Shown: in pieces, positions 14,044-18,702 of the stretch
Numbering within the stretch: position 1 is the stretch's first letter
Layout of the letters: every line of letters starts with the position of its first letter
Source: Bacteroidales bacterium
GTDB lineage: Bacteria > Bacteroidota > Bacteroidia > Bacteroidales > UBA4181
Reading direction: 5' to 3'
Assembly (NCBI GenBank): GCA_031264715.1
Contig: JAISDP010000223.1
Span: 1-18,702 of the forward strand
DNA: 18,702 bases
Notes under the pieces: generated by a model
What the model was told of the DNA's origin: nothing
The model's input: the letters and a program-made list of their open reading frames with translations, nothing else
Databases searched by the model: none
Program-made: the position numbers and the translations under genes

Positions 14044-14089
14044 CGTGTGCGGACACGGGCATTGTCTTGATGATTCGTGTGCGAACACG
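14044..14089. promoter_or_regulatory. Twin palindromes CGTGTGCGRACACG, 32 bp apart
   Basis: CGTGTGCGGACACG at 14044-14057 and CGTGTGCGAACACG at 14076-14089 differ at one base. Each is a 5-bp inverted repeat (CGTGT/ACACG) around four bases, and each is preceded by T. Centre spacing is 32 bp, about three turns of B-DNA. They lie 30-75 bp ahead of the PD40 gene. They look like paired operators for a dimeric regulator; as RNA they would form two small hairpins, the second with a GCGA loop of the GNRA type. Which of these applies is not known. Confidence 0.6.
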
Positions 14090-14118
14090 CGATAAACCAA
14101 ATGTAATACTCTTTATTT

Positions 14119-15039
14119 ATGATGCACTTATCGAAAATTCCCGCATTAGTACTTTGCTTTGTTTTGCATACAGGATGGTCGCAAAGTTCCGGTAAAAAAT
14201 TCTGTTCGCTGGAGATATACGACCTGCAAACTAAAGAGCGAAAAGTTTTGTGTACATTTCCCGCGAAAATTGAAGCGCCTAACTGGACGCCCGATGGGAA
14301 ATACCTCATATATAACAGTGAAGGAAAGCTTTTCAGAATAAACATCCATCGTCCCGAACAGGTCGAACAGATCAACACAGGGTTTGCCACACGCTGTAAC
14401 AACGATCACGTTCTGTCTGCTTCGGGAAAGCGGGTTGCCATCAGCCATGGAACAAAAGAAGACGGGCGTTCGAGGATATACACGCTGCCGGCCGGCGGAG
14501 GTACGCCGCAACTCGTTACACCAGTGGGGCCGAGCTACCTGCACGGATGGTCGCCCGACGAAAAATGGCTGTCGTACTGCGCCCAGCGGAACGACAATTA
14601 CGATATATATGTCATTCCTGCCGAAGGTGGTGAAGAAATCCGCCTGACCGATGCCGAGGGTCTGGATGATGGCCCCGAATATTCATCCGACGGCCAATAT
14701 ATCTGGTTTAACTCCACACGCACCGGCCTGATGCAGGTTTGGCGCATGAAAGCCGACGGGACGGAACAAACGCAAATGACTTTTGACGAAGGCTACAATT
14801 CCTGGTTTCCACACGTCTCACCCGATGGCAAGCAAGTGGTTTTCCTGTCGTACCGCAAAGACGACGTTGCGCCGGGCGATCATCCGGCCAACAGGGAGGT
14901 AGTCCTGCGATTGATGCCATCGGCAGGAGGTAAGCCGGTAACCATTGTCGAACTTTTCGGCGGACAGGGAACAATGAATGTACACTCCTGGTCGCCCGAT
15001 AGCCGAAAATTCGCATTCGTCAGCTACGAGAAGCCTTGA
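14119..15039 (+). CDS. Secreted TolB-like (PD40) beta-propeller protein
   Basis: The 306-residue product starts with a signal peptide (MMHLSKIPALVLCFVLHTGWSQ, about 22 residues; hydrophobic core 8-17) and then consists of repeated PD40/TolB-type propeller blades. Diagnostic blade motifs recur: NWTPDGKYLIYNS, GWSPDEKWLSYCA, EYSSDGQYIWFNS, HVSPDGKQVVFLS and SWSPDSRKFAFVS, each an S/T-x-D-G/E-K core followed by a strand. These proteins are non-enzymatic scaffolds, or the propeller part of periplasmic proteins that bind peptides or other ligands. No peptidase or other domain is attached. The gene stands alone between recX and the convergent kinase, with twin palindromes in its leader suggesting specific regulation. 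Function cannot be assigned. Stop codon lies 25 bp from that of the kinase. Confidence 0.85.
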   Translation: MMHLSKIPALVLCFVLHTGWSQSSGKKFCSLEIYDLQTKERKVLCTFPAKIEAPNWTPDGKYLIYNSEGKLFRINIHRPEQVEQINTGFATRCNNDHVLSASGKRVAISHGTKEDGRSRIYTLPAGGGTPQLVTPVGPSYLHGWSPDEKWLSYCAQRNDNYDIYVIPAEGGEEIRLTDAEGLDDGPEYSSDGQYIWFNSTRTGLMQVWRMKADGTEQTQMTFDEGYNSWFPHVSPDGKQVVFLSYRKDDVAPGDHPANREVVLRLMPSAGGKPVTIVELFGGQGTMNVHSWSPDSRKFAFVSYEKP

Positions 15040-15064
15040 AAATCCTCTGATCATGTCGGGAAGC

Positions 15065-16492
15065 TTACGGCATCGTCATCTGCTGCCCGGAAGGTACGAC
15101 TGACTGTCCCTCGGCAAGAGGTATACTGAAATAGAAAGTAGTACCCACGTTCACTTTGCTGTCCAGCCATATTTTGCCGTGGTTGTGTTCTACAAAATCC
15201 TTGCAGAGCATCAATCCCAAGCCTGTTCCTTTTTCCTTTTCGGTACCGGGCGTGGTGAAGTTGGCTACGGCAAACATTTTCGCCTGGTTTTCGGGACTAA
15301 TCCCCACACCGGTATCTTTCACCGAGATAACGGCCTGGTTTTCTTTTGTCATTGCCTTGATGGTGATGATTCCACCGGGACAAGTGAATTTCAAGGCGTT
15401 CGAAATCAGGTTACGGAGGATGACTTTCAGCATTTCCGCGTCGGCGCATATGTGGACATTGGTTTTCAACGAGTTGTCGATGACGATATGCTTCTGCTCG
15501 ACCTGCATGCGGTACAGGTTGATACATTCGTCGATAATCTTCTGCAGGTCTACGTTGTCGAAAATCGGTTCGAGGCCCTTCAATTGGTATTGCGACCAGT
15601 GAAGCAGGTTTTCGAGCATTGTGGACGTATTTTCAACCCGCGAAAGAAGCTTACCGAAAAAGTCGACCAGGTAAACTCGCGCAATGTTATTGGTATTGAA
15701 CAGACCCAGTAATGCTTGCAGCGACGATATAGGGCTGCGCAAATCGTGCGAAATGATTGACAGGAGCTTGTCCTTTACGGCATTACTCTTTTCCAGGCGG
15801 TCATTGTCCCGGACGAGTTGCTGGTTTTCGTCGTAATACTCATTGACCAGCCGGGTCAATTCGTCCGATTGTTGCCGGGTCTGGTCGTTCTCGTTCAACA
15901 GCGAGCCGTTTGTCCGTTTATGCCTTTCGTAACGGTATATTTCCACCATGACTGCCATCATTAACACCAGCACAATAACCGATAATGCCGTGATCCATTT
16001 CATACGCGACCGGGTTTCAGTCTCCGTCATTTTGAGTTCCTCTTCCATATCGGCAATCTGTTGGGACATTGCTTCTAATGGCTGACGTTTCACCCTGTCG
16101 TTGATGATTCCATCCTTTTGGACGGCATACCATTCTTGTGCAGCCTTCTCCTTCGCTTTCAAATGTTCAGAGGCAGCGCTGAAATTGTGGGTCATTGAAT
16201 CGATGGCGATCAGTGTTTCGTAATTTTGCAACACAACATCCCACAGGCCTGCAACGCCGGCTGCCTGTATATTCTGTTCGGCCAGCCTGCGGGCCTGCAT
16301 GTAATTTCCTTTGTTGAAAAACAGTCGTATGGAGTCATTATTGTGGCTGGCTTGTTGCACAACGCTATCAGCCTTTATCTCATTGCCGGCAGGCGTCTGC
16401 ATATTGTTTGCCGACGGGTATGCCGCCACGGGATACAACATCAGCAGAACAATTGCTAATCCTGAAACTATTGGTTGATGACATTTGCCCAT
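15065..16492 (-). CDS. Sensor histidine kinase with TPR-like periplasmic region
   Basis: The 475-residue protein is a membrane sensor kinase. Residues 1-25 form a signal or N-terminal membrane segment, 50-155 are helical and TPR-like (SIRLFFNKGNYMQARRLAEQ, then ASEHLKAKEKAAQEWY), and the membrane segment is at about 166-184. A coiled linker follows at 196-240. The kinase core is complete: H-box SHDLRSP with the phospho-acceptor H249, N-box NLISNALKF at 361-369, G1 DTGVGI at 393-398 and G2 GTGLGL at 422-427. It lacks a receiver domain, so it needs a separate response regulator, but none is in the window. Start is the ATG at 16492. Its signal is unknown. It converges on the PD40 gene and is divergent from the DUF1015 gene. 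Confidence 0.92.
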   Translation of the reverse strand: MGKCHQPIVSGLAIVLLMLYPVAAYPSANNMQTPAGNEIKADSVVQQASHNNDSIRLFFNKGNYMQARRLAEQNIQAAGVAGLWDVVLQNYETLIAIDSMTHNFSAASEHLKAKEKAAQEWYAVQKDGIINDRVKRQPLEAMSQQIADMEEELKMTETETRSRMKWITALSVIVLVLMMAVMVEIYRYERHKRTNGSLLNENDQTRQQSDELTRLVNEYYDENQQLVRDNDRLEKSNAVKDKLLSIISHDLRSPISSLQALLGLFNTNNIARVYLVDFFGKLLSRVENTSTMLENLLHWSQYQLKGLEPIFDNVDLQKIIDECINLYRMQVEQKHIVIDNSLKTNVHICADAEMLKVILRNLISNALKFTCPGGIITIKAMTKENQAVISVKDTGVGISPENQAKMFAVANFTTPGTEKEKGTGLGLMLCKDFVEHNHGKIWLDSKVNVGTTFYFSIPLAEGQSVVPSGQQMTMP

Positions 16493-16600
16493 ACCTTGAC
16501 GAAAGGTTATTTTGAGTATTTATACGGTTTTTGATGCAAAAAGTTGCACTATGAAGAAAAAAGAACACACACAAATTTTCGATAAGAAGGATAAGAATAT

Positions 16601-16608
16601 TAATTTTG
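16601..16608 (+). promoter_or_regulatory. Probable -7 element for the DUF1015-argB unit
   Basis: TAATTTTG is an exact TAnnTTTG box 45 bp ahead of the ATG at 16653. No convincing TTTG lies 19-21 bp upstream; the region there is TTTTCG (16576-16581). The predicted leader is about 38 bases. Confidence 0.5.
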
Positions 16609-16652
16609 CCCAAAAATCGACGAACAGTCAAAAATAATAAAATAAAGACAAA

Positions 16653-17897
16653 ATGGCTATACTGAAAGCATTTCAAGGTATCCGTCCGGTAAAGGACAAA
16701 GCGGCAAAAATAGCATCGCGGCCCTATGACGTACTCAATCGCGCCGAAGCGCTCAAGGAAGCGGAAGGCAACCCATTGTCGTTCCTGCATGTCATAAAAC
16801 CCGAAATCGATCTTCCCGCTTCGACGGACGAACATGCCCCCGAAGTATATCGCCAAGGCAGCGAAAATTTTCGGAAAATGATCACTGACGGGATATTCCT
16901 GACGGATAATACCGATCAGTTGTACGTTTACGCACAAACAATGGATGGCCGCACGCAGTATGGCATCGTTGGATGTGCGTCAGTGGACGATTACATGAAC
17001 AATGTGATCCGCAAGCACGAGTTGACGCGGCCCGATAAAGAAGAAGACCGCAAGAACCACATCCGTGTGAGCAATGTCAACTACGAACCGGTATTTTTTG
17101 CTTACCCTGCTGTAGCTGAAATCGATGATATGGTGGCAAAAATAGCCGCCACGCCTGCCGAATATGATTTCACAGCCGACGACGGCATTGGGCACCGGTT
17201 TTGGGTGATCAACGATCCGGCTACCATCAGCCGTATGATCGAACTTTTTGCCGCCATTCCCAATACGTACGTGGCCGACGGGCATCATCGCACCGCAGCC
17301 GCTGCGCTGGTGGGCGACGAGCGCCGCAAAGCCAACTCCAACCACACCGGCAACGAGGAGTACAATTTTTTCCTTGCCGTGCATTTTCCCGACAACCAGT
17401 TGAAAATATTCGACTACAACCGTGTGGTGAAAGACCTCAACGGACGTTCGGAGGCGGATTTCTTGAAGGAACTCGAAAAAGGCTTTGTGGTGCAGTACAG
17501 GGGAACCGGGGAATATCGCCCGGCAGCGCTGCATGAATTCAGCATGTACCTTGGCGGGAAATGGTATGCGCTTACGGCGCGTCCCGGTACATACAACGAC
17601 GACGATCCCATCGGCTGCCTGGATGTGACGGTACTTTCGGATCTCGTACTGGCTCCCATCCTTGATATCGCCGACCTGCGCAATTCTAAACGCATTGACT
17701 TCGTAGGCGGCATCCGCGGCCTGGGCGAACTGAAACGGCGTGTGGATTCGGGCGAGATGGCCGTTGCTTTTGCGCTCTACCCCGTCAGCATGAAACAGTT
17801 GATTGATATTGCCGATACGGGCAACATCATGCCGCCCAAAACAACATGGTTTGAGCCGAAATTGAGAAGCGGACTGGTCGTGCACAGTATTTTGTAA
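16653..17897 (+). CDS. DUF1015 family protein
   Basis: The 414-residue protein belongs to DUF1015, a widespread soluble family whose biochemical function is not established to my knowledge. Family landmarks are present: IRPVKDKAAKIASRPYDVLN at 10-29, KHELTRPDKEEDR at 121-133, the strongly conserved YVADGHHRTAAAA at 206-218 (DGHHR at 209-213), and IGCLDVTVLSDLVLAPIL with RIDFVGG in the C-terminal third. The DGHHR histidines look like a catalytic or metal site, which is inference. In other Bacteroidota I recall DUF1015 genes beside serine biosynthesis genes; here it precedes argB by 21 bp, again an amino-acid synthesis setting, so it may be cotranscribed with argB. The ATG at 16653 matches the family start. 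Confidence 0.9.
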   Translation: MAILKAFQGIRPVKDKAAKIASRPYDVLNRAEALKEAEGNPLSFLHVIKPEIDLPASTDEHAPEVYRQGSENFRKMITDGIFLTDNTDQLYVYAQTMDGRTQYGIVGCASVDDYMNNVIRKHELTRPDKEEDRKNHIRVSNVNYEPVFFAYPAVAEIDDMVAKIAATPAEYDFTADDGIGHRFWVINDPATISRMIELFAAIPNTYVADGHHRTAAAALVGDERRKANSNHTGNEEYNFFLAVHFPDNQLKIFDYNRVVKDLNGRSEADFLKELEKGFVVQYRGTGEYRPAALHEFSMYLGGKWYALTARPGTYNDDDPIGCLDVTVLSDLVLAPILDIADLRNSKRIDFVGGIRGLGELKRRVDSGEMAVAFALYPVSMKQLIDIADTGNIMPPKTTWFEPKLRSGLVVHSIL

Positions 17898-17918
17898 TTC
17901 GCGGTCTAATCTGTGGTT

Positions 17919-18702
17919 ATGGAGTCGTTAATTGTTTTGAAAACAGGCGGTAATGTCATTGACAACCCGCCGGCGCTTGAGGCTGTTTTGCGTGATTTTG
18001 CCGCATGGCAGGGTCCCAGGATTTTGGTGCATGGAGGCGGTAAAATCGCCGACAAGCTGATGGGAAAGTTGGGCGTTGTGCCAAAAATGGTGGAAGGCCG
18101 TCGTATTACCGATCGCGAAACGTTGGATATTGTTGCCATGGTGTATGCCGGATTGATCAACAAAAACATAGTGGCCGCGCTCCAGAGCCATGCCTGCAAT
18201 GCCATCGGGCTTACCGGCGCCGACGGTAATGTGATCCCTGCCGGGAAACGCCCCGTTAAAGATGTCGATTATGGCTTTGTAGGCGATGTCAATCCCGGCT
18301 GTGTTTCGACCGATATGCTGGGGAGCCTTGTAAAGGCCGGACTTGTCCCGGTGATGGCGCCCCTTACGCATGATGGCGCAGGTTCACTGCTCAATACCAA
18401 TGCCGATACCATCGCTTCGAGCGTTGCCATCGCTTTGGCGAAAATATTCCGGGTTCAATTGGTATTCTGTTTTGAAAAAAAAGGCGTATTACGCGATCCC
18501 GATGACGATCATTCGGTGATTGATTTCCTGGACGAAGCATTGTTCCGGCAGTATAAAGACGAAGGCGTCATCACTGCCGGCATGATCCCCAAGCTCGACA
18601 ATGCTTTTGCTGCGCTGCACCGTGGCGTATCCGAAGTGCGTATTTGCAGTCCCGATGGCTTAAAGGCCGGACAACTGGGGGGAACGAGGATCAGCGTGAA
18701 GC
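17919..18702 (+). CDS. argB: Acetylglutamate kinase, 3' end cut by the window
   Basis: The first 261 codons are present; the frame runs off the end. ArgB phosphorylates N-acetylglutamate (or, in some Bacteroidota, possibly the succinylated analogue) in arginine synthesis. Amino-acid-kinase motifs are clear: K8 in VLKTGGN, HGGGK at 38-42, VEGRRITD with R62 in the substrate site, LNTNADTIASSVA at 158-170, CFEKKGVLRDP at 184-194, and GMIPKL at 221-226 with K225 near the phosphate. CFEKKGVL in place of the enteric LTDVSGIL is usual in Bacteroidota. The ATG at 17919 gives the family N-terminus. Nothing indicates a frameshift or missing residue. It follows DUF1015 by 21 bp on the same strand. Confidence 0.95.
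   Translation, partial: MESLIVLKTGGNVIDNPPALEAVLRDFAAWQGPRILVHGGGKIADKLMGKLGVVPKMVEGRRITDRETLDIVAMVYAGLINKNIVAALQSHACNAIGLTGADGNVIPAGKRPVKDVDYGFVGDVNPGCVSTDMLGSLVKAGLVPVMAPLTHDGAGSLLNTNADTIASSVAIALAKIFRVQLVFCFEKKGVLRDPDDDHSVIDFLDEALFRQYKDEGVITAGMIPKLDNAFAALHRGVSEVRICSPDGLKAGQLGGTRISVK

Noticed and set aside
14058..14118. Sigma-54 promoter beside the twin palindromes
   Set aside because: No TGGCA-N-TTGC pair is present between the palindromes and the start codon on either strand.
16528..16545. GCAA/TTGC inverted repeat in the leader of the histidine kinase
   Set aside because: Only a 4-bp stem; expected by chance in AT-rich DNA.
16980..17885. 301-codon open frame antisense to the DUF1015 gene
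   Set aside because: The sense frame matches DUF1015 throughout; the antisense translation has no family features.

Overview
The window comes from a chromosome of the phylum Bacteroidota, most likely order Bacteroidales. The protein content supports this (a DoxX-like/thioredoxin-fold membrane protein of the BT_3928 type, a DUF1015 protein, an exonuclease carrying DUF3820, a histidine kinase with a TPR-like periplasmic sensor). So do the near absence of Shine-Dalgarno sequences and several promoters matching the Bacteroidota primary-sigma pattern (TTTG, about 20 bp, TAnnTTTG). G+C is about 50% by eye. Nearly all genes are ordinary housekeeping or metabolic genes in short operons. I see no tRNA, rRNA, CRISPR array, phage or transposase gene.

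Layout. (1) 1-480: the 3' end of a LamG-like secreted protein and a strong terminator. (2) 480-1216: a 737-bp gene-free stretch filled by a dense array of about 14 short hairpins, bounded by a ~41-bp direct repeat and followed by a 9-bp tandem repeat. (3) 1217-3185: dnaN and a DEDDh exonuclease with DUF3820. (4) 3212-5222, minus strand: a DoxX-like/thioredoxin-fold membrane protein followed by a PlsC acyltransferase. (5) 5452-6372: a membrane-anchored coiled-coil protein of unknown function with its own promoter and terminator. (6) 6476-8867: panB, an RluA-family pseudouridine synthase and a PHP-family histidinol-phosphatase-like gene. (7) 8970-10985, minus strand: pyrB (no pyrI beside it) and a BASS-family transporter. 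(8) 11303-12517: a lipoprotein aldose 1-epimerase with its own terminator. (9) 12600-13968: era and recX. (10) 14044-15039: twin palindromes ahead of a secreted PD40 beta-propeller gene. (11) 15065-16492, minus strand: a hybrid-less sensor histidine kinase with no response regulator in view. (12) 16653-18702: a DUF1015 gene and the start of argB.

The genes serve replication and repair (dnaN, exonuclease, recX), ribosome maturation and RNA modification (era, RluA-type), cofactor and nucleotide synthesis (panB, pyrB, argB, PHP phosphatase) and envelope functions (plsC, BT_3928-type, coiled-coil protein, epimerase, BASS transporter, kinase). I do not see a clear new multi-gene system. The most unusual material is non-coding: the hairpin island upstream of dnaN, a family of 7-bp-periodic small repeats sitting exactly at gene boundaries (one encodes the last codons and stop of the BASS gene, another fills the whole era-recX spacer), and a pair of near-identical palindromes 32 bp apart in the leader of the PD40 gene.
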